From NCBI GenBank assembly GCA_947631835.1, contig CANRMW010000004.1:1-35964 (forward strand): DNA of 35,964 nucleotides, read 5' to 3'. Positions 9,240 to 18,416 of this stretch are shown here, one piece after another. The stretch is from an uncultured Clostridia bacterium (GTDB lineage Bacteria; Bacillota; Clostridia; Oscillospirales; Acutalibacteraceae). A model generated the notes under the pieces. The model worked only from the letters and a program-made list of their open reading frames with translations. It had not been told where the DNA came from and did not search any database. Position numbers and translations under genes: made by a program. Within the stretch, counting starts at the first letter, position 1. Each line of letters begins with the position of its first letter.

Positions 9240-9279
9240 GGAAGACCGGATCCGCGCGGGTCCGGCCTTCCGTTTTTTC
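9240..9279 (+). terminator. GC-rich hairpin with T-run
   Basis: ggaagaccggatccgcgcgggtccggccttccgttttttc; the T-run is on the plus strand although both flanking genes are on minus. Confidence 0.6.
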
Positions 9280-10033
9280 AGTTTTCCCACGACGCGTAGC
9301 GGTCCCTGTATTCCGTGGGGAGCATCCCCACATACCGCTTGAACACCTTGGAAAGGTAGTCCGCGCTGCTGAACCCCACCGTTTCCGCGACACGGGAGAT
9401 TTTGAGCTGCTTATTCATAAGCAGCTCCATCGAGCGCTCGATGCGCACTTCCGTGATGTACTGCCGGATCGTTTTGCCCGTGCGCTTTTTGAAAAGCCCG
9501 GAAAGGTAGGTGGGCGTCAGGTACACGCGCTTCGCGAGGTATCCCACGGTGAGGTCCTTGTCCCCGTAGCGCTCCTGAATGATCTGGACCGCCCGCTCCG
9601 CCGCGCCGCCGCCGGACTGCTGCGCGCGGCCCGGGCCGGGAGAAGGCCGCTGCCGCTCCTGCGTGCCCTCCCACATCACGCTCCGGTGTCCCATGACGGA
9701 CGACGGGAGCTGCGCCAGCAGGAACCGCTGCATGGCCGAAAGGGATTCCGGCCTTCGAAGCGGCTCCGGAAACGCCGCATGGTCGCGCCGGTCCGGATCC
9801 TCCAAGCACCAGAGCACGCAGCAGACGCTCCGCACGAGGTCGGGGTCGGCCTCCGGCTGCGCGGAGAGCGTCTCGAAAATGCCGTGGAGCGCGTTCCAAG
9901 CGCCCATCCTGTCCCGGCGGGTGATAGCGGAGAAAAAGCGGTTCAGCGCGGCGAAGTCAAACGCAAGCGGGGCATACCCCTCTCGGCCTTCAAACAGCGC
10001 CGCCTCCCGCTTTTCCTCGTTGTTTTCTCCCAC
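9278..10033 (-). CDS. AraC-family transcriptional regulator
   Basis: C-terminal AraC HTH: IIQERYGDKDLTVGYLAKRVYLTPTYLSGLFKKRTGKTIRQYITEVRIERSMELLMNKQLKISRVAETVGFSSADYLSKVFKRYVGMLPTEYR. GTG start at 10033 preferred because the longer ORF start (TTG at 10102) lies in the -10 box. Confidence 0.9.
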   Translation of the reverse strand: MGENNEEKREAALFEGREGYAPLAFDFAALNRFFSAITRRDRMGAWNALHGIFETLSAQPEADPDLVRSVCCVLWCLEDPDRRDHAAFPEPLRRPESLSAMQRFLLAQLPSSVMGHRSVMWEGTQERQRPSPGPGRAQQSGGGAAERAVQIIQERYGDKDLTVGYLAKRVYLTPTYLSGLFKKRTGKTIRQYITEVRIERSMELLMNKQLKISRVAETVGFSSADYLSKVFKRYVGMLPTEYRDRYASWEN

Positions 10034-10101
10034 AAAAAGCGCCCCCTCGCGGTCCCGGCGCGCCGCGACAGGCCGCGCCGGATCCCTTTCTCTTTTATAC
10101 A

Positions 10102-10130
10102 AGTATAAAGGAATCCGCGCGCGTTGTCAA
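10102..10130 (-). promoter_or_regulatory. Strong sigmaA-type promoter for the AraC regulator
   Basis: Minus strand TTGACA (10125-10130)-N17-TATACT (10102-10107). Confidence 0.75.
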
Positions 10131-10168
10131 GGCCGCCGGATCTTTCGCGAAGGGCGCTCCGTTTTGCC

Positions 10169-11260
10169 TTATTCGCCGATCTTTTCGGGCATCCAGCCCT
10201 TCTTCACACTGCTCCTCAGGTCCCAGCCGTCCGGATCGGAGAGCAGCTTATAGCTCCACCAGAAATAGCCCGCGCCCTCGTCCCACGCGGTGAGCTGCGC
10301 GTCCGCGAGCATCCGGAAGGAGAGCTTCTTCTGCCACGGGGTCATCTCCTCCATCCCCTCGACATGGTGGGAGATGCACCATTCCCCGACGATCACCGGG
10401 AAATAGCGGGACATCTCGCGGATGTCGTCGCGGTAATGCCCGAGCACGTCGTCCACGAGCGCCTTCGTCGTCTTCGCGGCGGGATTCATCATGTAGATGT
10501 GCGTGTCGAGCCAAACGTTCTTGAACTCCGGCTCCTGCATGAACTCCTTCCACATCTTCATGCGGAAGCCGTCGTGGAACACGACCGCCTTGTCTTCCGC
10601 AAGGTATTTGCGGATCTCCCGGTACGCCTTCTTGTAGAAACCGCAGAGGAACTCAAACGGCACGGGCCCGCTGCCTGCGGCGCGTTCGGGGTCTGTCGGC
10701 GGGTAGCGATTTACGATCATCGGCCACATCTCTGGAGAGATCGGCTCGTTGAGGATCTGGACGCCGAAAAGCGCCTCGCGGTCCGCATAGCGCTGCGCCA
10801 GCATCCCGAGCACCTTCACGACGCGCGCCTCGTTCTCCGGCTTCTGCGCGAACTTGCACACGCCGCAGATCCCGCCGTTGTCGAACCCGTTCTGGCTGTC
10901 CGGCGCGGTGTGGACGTCGATGAGGATCTTCAGGCCCGTCTCCTCCGCCCAGTCGAACGCCTTGTCCAGATATTCGATGCACGGCACATACGGGTCGCAG
11001 AACGCGGGGTCGTCCCCAAAGATGAAGTGCGGCACCGGGATGCGAAGCGTGTTGAAGCCGTGGTCCCGGATCCACCGGAAGTCCTCCAGCGTGACGTAGG
11101 TGTCGCGGTGACGCTTCATCCGCGCAAGCAGCTCCTCACGCGGCAGACGCAGGCACAGATCGGTCTCGTCCTCCGCGTCCACGCCGGCAAAAAGCTCCGG
11201 GGACATCCATTTTTCGAGCACGAGCCAGTTTCCCAAATTGACGCCATGGATCTTCTCCAT
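10169..11260 (-). CDS. Glycoside hydrolase family 5 (cellulase/beta-glucanase-like)
   Basis: MEKIHGVNLGNWLVLEKWMSPELF...FNTLRIPVPHFIF...GLKILIDVHTAPDSQNGFDNGG...VQILNEPI...PVIVGEWCI: GH5 signature with NEP and EW catalytic regions. Confidence 0.9.
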   Translation of the reverse strand: MEKIHGVNLGNWLVLEKWMSPELFAGVDAEDETDLCLRLPREELLARMKRHRDTYVTLEDFRWIRDHGFNTLRIPVPHFIFGDDPAFCDPYVPCIEYLDKAFDWAEETGLKILIDVHTAPDSQNGFDNGGICGVCKFAQKPENEARVVKVLGMLAQRYADREALFGVQILNEPISPEMWPMIVNRYPPTDPERAAGSGPVPFEFLCGFYKKAYREIRKYLAEDKAVVFHDGFRMKMWKEFMQEPEFKNVWLDTHIYMMNPAAKTTKALVDDVLGHYRDDIREMSRYFPVIVGEWCISHHVEGMEEMTPWQKKLSFRMLADAQLTAWDEGAGYFWWSYKLLSDPDGWDLRSSVKKGWMPEKIGE

Positions 11261-11383
11261 TTGTTTTGCTCCTTCCTGTGATCTTTCCTCTTGCTTTCGC
11301 GGGCGGCAAAGGTCCCGCCCCGTTTGCGGCGGCTGGACCCGCCGCCTTTCCGTCTCCTGTTTTGCGCTTTCCGCGCCTCGGGG

Positions 11384-13384
11384 TCAGTCCTCCTCGATGA
11401 CGGCGAACCCCCACGGCGCAAGGCGAAGGGTCTCGCCCCGCTTCACTTTCCCGCCGCCGATCAGCTCCGTGCCGTCGCCGTGCAGATACGTCTGCTCGGC
11501 GTCGTCTCCGGAATAGTTGAGGTAGAACCGCAGGTTCTTCCCGCTGCGGCCGACGCCGCTTTCGATGTGCAGCTTCGCCGTCTGCTCCGCGCCCCACAGC
11601 CCGGCCTCCTCGAGGATGGGCCGCAGGATCGCCTTGAGGCACGCGGGAGAGGTCATCGTCCCGATGTAAACGGCTCTGCCCTCGCCGCACGCGTTTTCCG
11701 TGACGGCGGCATACTTCCCCCAGAACTTGTGGTCGTAGGCGGCGAGCACCTTCGCGCCCTCGGGACGGAGCAGCTCCATCCAGACGCGCGCCTCGCGGTC
11801 GTTTTCCGGCAGCGCCAAAACGTCGCTTTTCAGCCGCACGTTTTCCGGCTTCGTGAACTCGTCGTATACGGCGCCGAAGCACGGCGCGAGCACCGCGGGC
11901 TGCACCTCGGGATAGACCTTGAGGTTCTCGTCCGAAAACGCGGTCTTGAACGTCGCGACGAGCGTGCCGCCGCCGAGCGCATACTCTTTCAGCCGTTCGA
12001 GCAGTTCGCGCGGGGCGGTGTAGAGCGCCGGGACGAAGAGGACGTCGTAGTCCGCGAAGTCCGCCGTATCCGTCGGGAAGAGGATGTCGCAGCCGACGTT
12101 CATCTCATAGAGCGCGTCAAAGAGCCAGCGGACCACGTCGTTGTAGCCGACGCCCCGCTCCGGCAGGCGGAACTGGTCCAGCGCGGTGAGCGCTTCGTTG
12201 CTCACGAGCATCGCCGCGCGGTTCTTCTTTTTCATGCCCGCGAGCTTCGGGCTGAGGCGCGCGAGATCCGCGCCGACCGTACACGCCTCGCGGTAGGGCG
12301 CGTTCGGCTGGAGATCGTGGCTGAGCAGGCCCTTCCAGTATGTCTCGAACGAATTGTGGATCGAGTGCCAGTGCCAGTACATCACGCCGCACGCCCCGCT
12401 CGCGATGTGGCTGAACGCCTGCAGGCGGAGCTGCCCGTCGTAGGGCGTCCAGTTCACATGGCCCTGCGCCTCCGTTTCGAGGACGATGTAGTTGTCCCGC
12501 TTCAGGCTGCGCGCGACCGCCCCGCCAAACGCGATCTCCTTGCCGGTCAGGTGGTCCTGCGTCGGGTGATAGATGTCGCAGCCGGCGAGCGTCAGGCAGC
12601 GCGAAGCGGACTTGTGGTTGACGTCCGGCTGCACGCCGAAGGAATAGCCGCGCCACTCGAAATCGAAGTTGTGCGTGATGAACTGGTCCCCGCGCGCGTA
12701 TTCCCGCACGATGCCCGCCTGCCACGCGAGGAAGTCATCGACGAGGCTCCGCTGGAACTCGGCGAACGCCGCCGCAAAGCTCCCGTTGATCGTTCCGGTC
12801 ACGTCGGGGACGTTCTCCCAGCAATCGACGCGGTTGCTCCAGTAATTGAAGCCGAACGCCTCGTTCATCTTCTCGACGGTGCCGAACCTTTCCTTCAGCC
12901 ACGCGACAAAGCGCTTCTGGACGTTTTTGCCGCAGGTGCCGTAGTGCTTCGTCTCGTTGTCGAGCTGGAAACCGATCACGTTCGGGTACTTCTGCACGCA
13001 CTCCATCAGCCTGCGGATCACGCGCTCGGCGTGGAAGAGATACGCGGGCGCGGTGATGTCCATGTTCTGCCGCGGGCCATATTTGCCCTGCCCGCGCGGC
13101 GTCACCGCGAGGATCTCCGGGTGCTCCGCCGCGAGCCATGGCGGGATCGCATAGGTGGGCGTGCCGACGATCACCGAGATACCCGCCTTCTGCGCCGCCG
13201 CGAGCGCGCGCTCGACGTGGGTGAAATCGAACACGCCGTTTTGCGGCTCCTCGCTCGCCCAGGTCGATTCCGCGATGCGGATGACGTTCATGCCCGCCGC
13301 GCGGATCATCTCCATATCCTTTTCCAGCCGTTCATACGGCATGTATTCGTCGTAGTACGCTGCGCCATAAAGCAGCTTTTCCAT
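11384..13384 (-). CDS. Glycoside hydrolase family 42 beta-galactosidase-like
   Basis: MEKLLYGAAYYDEYMPYERLEKDMEMIRAAGMNVIRIAESTWASEEPQNGVFDFTHVERAL...VIGFQLDNETKHYGTCG...IVLETEAQGHVNWTPYDGQLRLQAFSHIASGACGVMYWHW: GH42 catalytic domain. Confidence 0.93.
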   Translation of the reverse strand: MEKLLYGAAYYDEYMPYERLEKDMEMIRAAGMNVIRIAESTWASEEPQNGVFDFTHVERALAAAQKAGISVIVGTPTYAIPPWLAAEHPEILAVTPRGQGKYGPRQNMDITAPAYLFHAERVIRRLMECVQKYPNVIGFQLDNETKHYGTCGKNVQKRFVAWLKERFGTVEKMNEAFGFNYWSNRVDCWENVPDVTGTINGSFAAAFAEFQRSLVDDFLAWQAGIVREYARGDQFITHNFDFEWRGYSFGVQPDVNHKSASRCLTLAGCDIYHPTQDHLTGKEIAFGGAVARSLKRDNYIVLETEAQGHVNWTPYDGQLRLQAFSHIASGACGVMYWHWHSIHNSFETYWKGLLSHDLQPNAPYREACTVGADLARLSPKLAGMKKKNRAAMLVSNEALTALDQFRLPERGVGYNDVVRWLFDALYEMNVGCDILFPTDTADFADYDVLFVPALYTAPRELLERLKEYALGGGTLVATFKTAFSDENLKVYPEVQPAVLAPCFGAVYDEFTKPENVRLKSDVLALPENDREARVWMELLRPEGAKVLAAYDHKFWGKYAAVTENACGEGRAVYIGTMTSPACLKAILRPILEEAGLWGAEQTAKLHIESGVGRSGKNLRFYLNYSGDDAEQTYLHGDGTELIGGGKVKRGETLRLAPWGFAVIEED

Positions 13385-13408
13385 AGGTTCCCCCTCTTGC
13401 CTGGATAC

Positions 13409-13452
13409 AAAGAGGGGCGGCGAAGATCGCCTCCGCCGTCCCCCGTTTTTTG
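13409..13452 (-). terminator. Intercistronic hairpin / partial terminator after the solute-binding protein gene
   Basis: Minus strand cgggggacggcggaggcgatcttcgccgcccctcttt: GC-rich stem followed by TCTTT between SBP stop and GH42 start. Confidence 0.5.
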
Positions 13453-13485
13453 TTTGGTTTCCGTTCAGATCCCAATCCGCAGCGA

Positions 13486-15039
13486 TCAGGACTCAGGCGG
13501 GAAATTCTTGATGTAGTCTTCGAGCTGCGCCTGCAGGGTCTCGATGACCTTATTGACGCCGGCGGCTTCCATCTGAGACTGGAACTCCTTGAGGCCAGCC
13601 TCGAGGTCATCGGTGAAGCCGAGCTCCAGCGGCCACCAGTACTGCTGCACGACGTTGCCGCAAGCATTGTACTCGGTCTCGATGGAGGTGGTGTCGATCG
13701 TGAAGCCGGAATAATACTGGCTGTGGCGGTTACCGTTCTCTGCAATGTAGGCGTCCCACTCGGCCTTCATCTCCTGCTCGTCCTCCGGAGAACCTTCGGT
13801 CGGCAGATTGAACTTCGAGTTTCTCGCAGCCCACATGCCGGTCGAACCGTAGTCCTGATCGGCGTTCAGCGTGCGGACCTGGCCGTCAACGATCTCATAA
13901 GTCGTGCCCTCGATGCCGTTCATGAACGCACGGTAGCCCTCTTCATCGGTGGTGATGTAGTCATAGAGCTGCAGCGCACGGTCGGCGTGCTTCGTGGTGG
14001 TCGGGATGACGCAGGCGTCCTGGGTGAACGGGAGGTTGGAAACGTCCTTGACCCAGTTCTTGTAGCCCCAAGTCCAGCCCTTCGGGTCATTGTACTCGTT
14101 GATGACCTTGCCGGAGTAAGTATCGACGTTATGGACGTCCACGCAGAAGATGCCGTTGTCCATTTCGTTGTTGCCCGCATTGGACAGGGCGGAACGGGAC
14201 CAGAAGCCCTTCTCGCACCAGCGCTTCATCATGGTCAGGAAGTCCATGACGCCGTCATACTGATACCAGGTCGTGAGCTTCGGCTCATCCGCGAACGGAT
14301 CGATGAAGAGCCAAGAGGTGCCGCGGATCGCGTACAGGCTGTTCGCACCGAGCCACATGTCGTCGAGCTCGCTGCCGGACATCGTGACGCCGTAAGGCTG
14401 CATCTCCGGATACTTCGCCTTGATCGCATCGAGGTAGGTCTCGAGGTCGTCAAAACCTTCCATCGCGCCGTCCCACTCGGAATCGTCGAGCAGGTCGGTA
14501 CGGTAATACGGGCCGTAAGCGGAATAGGTGGCGAGCAGCGTCGGGATGCAGTAGTAGTGGCCGTTGACGGTCGCCTGGATCTTCGCCGCCTCGGACTGCT
14601 GCGCCCAGTTGTTCGGCGCGTACTTCGGCCAAATGTCGTCCAGCTCCTTGAACGCGCCCTTCTGCGCCAGAGAGGCGTAGCTCAGCCACGTCGCGGTGTA
14701 GGCGAGGTCAAACTCTTCGCCGGAGGAGAACAGCAGCGGATACTTGTTGCCGTAGTCGGACCACGCGATCCACTGGGTCGTCAGCGTGGTGTTGAGTTTC
14801 TCCTGGAACAGCTTGTTGTAATTTGCCTCGACTTCGTCCCACTTGCCGGGCTTGTCGCTGATGAAATACATCGTCAGGTTGACCGCCTGGGAGTTGTCCA
14901 CGTCGGGCAGGTCCCCGCTGCCGGAGCCGCTGCCGCCTGCCGCGCTGCCGGAGCCGCTGCCGCCGGAGCAGCCGGCGAACACCGTGACCGCAAGCGCCAG
15001 AACCAGCACGAGGGCCAGGAACTTCTGGAACTTCTTCAT
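13486..15039 (-). CDS. ABC transporter extracellular carbohydrate-binding lipoprotein (LplA/YtcQ-type)
   Basis: Lipoprotein signal MKKFQKFLALVLVLALAVTVFAGCSGGSGSGS, long mature domain, followed by two LplB/LplC-type permeases upstream in the same operon. Confidence 0.92.
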   Translation of the reverse strand: MKKFQKFLALVLVLALAVTVFAGCSGGSGSGSAAGGSGSGSGDLPDVDNSQAVNLTMYFISDKPGKWDEVEANYNKLFQEKLNTTLTTQWIAWSDYGNKYPLLFSSGEEFDLAYTATWLSYASLAQKGAFKELDDIWPKYAPNNWAQQSEAAKIQATVNGHYYCIPTLLATYSAYGPYYRTDLLDDSEWDGAMEGFDDLETYLDAIKAKYPEMQPYGVTMSGSELDDMWLGANSLYAIRGTSWLFIDPFADEPKLTTWYQYDGVMDFLTMMKRWCEKGFWSRSALSNAGNNEMDNGIFCVDVHNVDTYSGKVINEYNDPKGWTWGYKNWVKDVSNLPFTQDACVIPTTTKHADRALQLYDYITTDEEGYRAFMNGIEGTTYEIVDGQVRTLNADQDYGSTGMWAARNSKFNLPTEGSPEDEQEMKAEWDAYIAENGNRHSQYYSGFTIDTTSIETEYNACGNVVQQYWWPLELGFTDDLEAGLKEFQSQMEAAGVNKVIETLQAQLEDYIKNFPPES

Positions 15040-15096
15040 TTTCTAATCCTCCTTGAGAATTGATTATTACAGACCGGTCGTTTTTTCAGCCAAGGA

Positions 15097-16011
15097 TCAA
15101 CCCTTGACGGAACCGATCGTAACGCCTTTGACGAAATACTTCTGCAGGAACGGATACAGAAGGATGATCGGGCCGGTGGCGATCACAGCCATGGCGAGCT
15201 TGAGCGTCGTGGAAGGCAGATCCTCCACCGGGATGCCGAGGAGCGTCGCGATGCGCGACATCGCAGCCGCTTTCTGCGTCATGTTGTAGAGCATGTACTG
15301 CAGCGGGAACTTCCACTCGGAGTTGATGTACAGCATCGCATTGTACCAGTCGTTCCAGTAGCCGAGGGCGATGAACAGGCCGATCGTCGCAAGGCCGGAG
15401 CCGAGCAGCGGGAGAACGATCTGGAAGAAGATGCGGACTTCGCCCGCGCCGTCGATCTTCGCGGATTCGATCAGCGCCGTGGGGAGCGCCTGGATAAAGT
15501 TCCGCATGATGAGCATGTAGAACACCGGGCACAGACCGGGCAGGATCAGCGCGAGCAGGCTGTCCTTCAGGTGGTAATACCGGATGAAGAAGATGTAGGT
15601 GCAGACCATGCCGCCGTTGAACAGCGTCGTGAAATAGAAGTAGAAGGAAATCACGTTGCGGTATTTGAAATCCTTGCGGCTGATGACGAACGCCGTCATC
15701 GTCAGAAGGATCAGGCCGACGCCGGCGCCGACCGCCGTGATGAAGATCGTGATGCCGTAAGCCCGGATGATGTCCATCGGCTGACGGAACACGAACTCAT
15801 ACGCCTCCGTCGAAAAGCCCTGCGGGAGAATGCTCAGGCCGTGCAGGCGGATCTCCTGCTCCACGGAGAAGGAACCGGAGATCAGGATGATAAACGGGAT
15901 CAGGCAGACCAGCGCGAGGATGGAAATCAGGATATATCCGATGACGTTAAACGCAATGGTCGCGCCCGCTACCTTGATCTTATTAGACCGTACCGAAGTT
16001 GTTTTGGGCAT
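15097..16011 (-). CDS. Carbohydrate ABC transporter permease (LplC/YtcP-type)
   Basis: MPKTTSVRSNKIKVAGATIAFNVIGYILISILALVCLIPFIILISGSFS...; EAA-type motif around ALIESAKIDGAGEVRIFFQIVLPLLGSGLATIGLF. Confidence 0.92.
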   Translation of the reverse strand: MPKTTSVRSNKIKVAGATIAFNVIGYILISILALVCLIPFIILISGSFSVEQEIRLHGLSILPQGFSTEAYEFVFRQPMDIIRAYGITIFITAVGAGVGLILLTMTAFVISRKDFKYRNVISFYFYFTTLFNGGMVCTYIFFIRYYHLKDSLLALILPGLCPVFYMLIMRNFIQALPTALIESAKIDGAGEVRIFFQIVLPLLGSGLATIGLFIALGYWNDWYNAMLYINSEWKFPLQYMLYNMTQKAAAMSRIATLLGIPVEDLPSTTLKLAMAVIATGPIILLYPFLQKYFVKGVTIGSVKG

Positions 16012-16036
16012 AACTCGAACCTCCTTTTCTCCGTGA

Positions 16037-16963
16037 TCAGAACAGTGCACTGTCTTGGTCGATCTTGCTGACGATCTTGTTCACGACGATGACGAGGATG
16101 AAGCAGACCGCCGACTGATAGAAGGAGGCCGCCGCCGTCATGCCGAGATTGCCGCTCGTCGCGAGGGAACGGAAGACGTATGTATCGATGACGTCCGTCA
16201 CCTGGAAGAGCTGGCCGCTGCTGCCGACGAGCTGATAGAACATCTCGAAGTCGCCGCGGAGAATGCGTCCGACCTGCAGCAGGATCATCGTGATGATGGT
16301 GGGCCGAATGGCCGGGAAGGTGATGTACCAGATCTTGTGGAAAATGTTCGCGCCGTCGATGTCCGCCGCTTCATAGCACTCCGCATCGATGCCGGTGATG
16401 GCCGCGATGTAGATGATGGAGTTGTAGCCGGTCCACTTCCACATGTTGAACAGGCAGATGATGAACACCCACATCCACGCGTTCTCGGAGGTGTACAGGT
16501 TCAGCGGCTCCGAACCCATCGCACGGAGAAGACCGTTCAGAACACCGGTCTCATAGTTGAACAGGTTGTACGCGAAGATACCGACGATGACCCAGGAAAT
16601 GAAGTACGGCAGGAAAATGACGGACTGTACAAAGCGCTTATACAGCCGGCCGACCATCTCCGAGATGATGATGGCCACGATCACCGCGACAAACTGCGAG
16701 GTGATGAGGTTCATCAAGTTATACAGGATCGTGTTGCGCGTGATCAACCATCCTGTGCCGGACTGGAACAGATAGGCGAAATTGTCAAACCCATTCCATG
16801 CACTGCCGAAAACGCCGAGGCTGTAGTTGAAGTTCTTGAACGCAAGAACCAAGCCGGACATCGGCAGGTAAGCCAAGAAGAACGTCAGCAGCACCGCAGG
16901 CGCAGCCATCAGGAAGAGTGCTTTGTTCTTCCTCAGCTCATAAAGAAACCCATGCTTCTTCAT
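16037..16963 (-). CDS. Carbohydrate ABC transporter permease (LplB-type)
   Basis: MKKHGFLYELRKNKALFLMAAPAVLLTFFLAYLPMSGLVLAFKNFNY...YEAADIDGANIFHKIWYITFPAIRPTIITMILLQVGRIL: LplB-like. Confidence 0.92.
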   Translation of the reverse strand: MKKHGFLYELRKNKALFLMAAPAVLLTFFLAYLPMSGLVLAFKNFNYSLGVFGSAWNGFDNFAYLFQSGTGWLITRNTILYNLMNLITSQFVAVIVAIIISEMVGRLYKRFVQSVIFLPYFISWVIVGIFAYNLFNYETGVLNGLLRAMGSEPLNLYTSENAWMWVFIICLFNMWKWTGYNSIIYIAAITGIDAECYEAADIDGANIFHKIWYITFPAIRPTIITMILLQVGRILRGDFEMFYQLVGSSGQLFQVTDVIDTYVFRSLATSGNLGMTAAASFYQSAVCFILVIVVNKIVSKIDQDSALF

Positions 16964-16982
16964 TTGCGATCCTCCTTACAAA

Positions 16983-17025
16983 TTTTGTGGGGACGCACAA
17001 ATTATACACCACACTCCCCACAAAA
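16983..17025. promoter_or_regulatory. Promoter/operator of the minus-strand polysaccharide operon: 11-bp perfect inverted repeat around the -10
   Basis: TTTTGTGGGGA (16983-16993) and TCCCCACAAAA (17015-17025) flank a minus-strand TATAAT (17001-17006). Confidence 0.6.
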
Positions 17026-17234
17026 GAAACAATAAAAACTTACGATTCACCGTAAAAAACAACTGTATTCGCAATTTGTTCACCAATTTTCCATATTTTG
17101 TTCCCACGCTCCTGCACAAAAATCGAGCGCAAAGCTTCGATGTTGTGTGAAATATTCGTCCTATCCCGACAAAAAGAGAGACAAAAAAGCGCAAAATAAA
17201 TCAACAAAACGACCGGTTTTTCGGCGGCACCCCT

Positions 17235-17263
17235 TTGACATTCCCTTTCCCCGGGTGTATAAT
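17235..17263 (+). promoter_or_regulatory. Consensus sigmaA promoter for the aldo/keto reductase
   Basis: TTGACA-N17-TATAAT, perfect consensus hexamers and spacing. Confidence 0.85.
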
Positions 17264-17317
17264 ACAAGCAAATTCAGCGCGGTGAAACGGCCGCGCAAAA
17301 GACGGGAGGAACGATTT

Positions 17318-18301
17318 ATGCGCTATAAGACATTGAAGAGCGCCGACGCGAAGGTCTCCGTCCTCGCGGTGGGCACATGGGCCATCGGCGGCGCGGGCTA
17401 CGGAGAGGTCAACGAGAAGGACTCCGTGGACGCCATCCGCGCGATGCTCGACAACGGGGTCAATTTGGTGGACACCGCCCCGGTCTACGGCACGGGCCAC
17501 GCGGAGACGGTGTGCGGGAAAGCGCTTGCCGGCTACGACCGCTCCAAGCTCCTGATCTCCACGAAATTCGGCGTGGGCGGCACCACGGTGAAAGCGGCGA
17601 AGACCGGCGACGGGGGCCGCGACGGCACGTTTGCGAACGTGCTCTACGAATGCGAGCAGTCCCTCCGGCGCATCGGCACGGATTACATCGATTTCTATTT
17701 CGTCCACTGGCCGGACTACGACACGCCCATCGAAGAGACGATGACGGCGCTGAACCTGCTCAAGAAGCAGGGGAAGATCCGTTTCATCGGCGTTTCGAAT
17801 TTCAATGAAGAGCAGATCCTCGAAGCGGAGAAGACGGCGAAGATCGACGTGATCCAGCCGCCGTATTCCATGGTGGTCCGCCGCGACGAGGCCCTGATGA
17901 AGTGGTGCGCGCAGCGCGGCATCGACACGCTGACCTACGGCACGCTCGGCGCGGGCATCCTCACCGGCGCGTTCCGCACGCCGCCGGTCTTCGGCCAGAG
18001 CGACCCGAGAAGCGGATTCTACCCGTTCTTCAAGGAGCCGCAGTTCTCGAAGGTGATGAAGGTCCTCGAGGTGATGGACAGGATCTCCGCCGAGACGGGC
18101 AAGCCCCTCGCGCAGATCGCAATCAACTGGGCCACGCAGAAGGACTACGTTTCCACCGCGCTGTGCGGCGTTCGGAACGTGGGAGAGGCGGTCGAGAACT
18201 GCGCCGCCGCCGACTGGACGCTCACGCCCGACGCGCTCGCCGCGCTGGACGACGTCATCGAAAAGAACATCGACTTCGACGGCGCTGCGCCGCTCAAGTG
18301 A
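17318..18301 (+). CDS. Aldo/keto reductase
   Basis: MRYKTLKSADAKVSVLAVGTWAIGGAGYGEVNEKDSVDAIRAMLDNGVNLVDTAPVYGTGHAE...IDFYFVHWPD...FIGVSNFN: AKR motifs. SD gggagga. Confidence 0.93.
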   Translation: MRYKTLKSADAKVSVLAVGTWAIGGAGYGEVNEKDSVDAIRAMLDNGVNLVDTAPVYGTGHAETVCGKALAGYDRSKLLISTKFGVGGTTVKAAKTGDGGRDGTFANVLYECEQSLRRIGTDYIDFYFVHWPDYDTPIEETMTALNLLKKQGKIRFIGVSNFNEEQILEAEKTAKIDVIQPPYSMVVRRDEALMKWCAQRGIDTLTYGTLGAGILTGAFRTPPVFGQSDPRSGFYPFFKEPQFSKVMKVLEVMDRISAETGKPLAQIAINWATQKDYVSTALCGVRNVGEAVENCAAADWTLTPDALAALDDVIEKNIDFDGAAPLK

Positions 18302-18342
18302 GCCGGTTCTTTTTCCCTTTCATTTCAATCTGCCGGTACAGA

Positions 18343-18382
18343 CGGAAAAGGCGGCGCGGATCTCCCGCCGCCTTTTTTGAAA
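18343..18382 (+). terminator. Rho-independent terminator
   Basis: aaaaggcggcgcggatctcccgccgccttttttgaaaa. Confidence 0.8.
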
Positions 18383-18416
18383 ATGTCCCGCATATCTCAA
18401 AGGAGCTGAATGACAG

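Noticed and set aside
11291-13516. 741-aa plus-strand ORF
   Set aside because: Exact antisense shadow of the GH42 gene.
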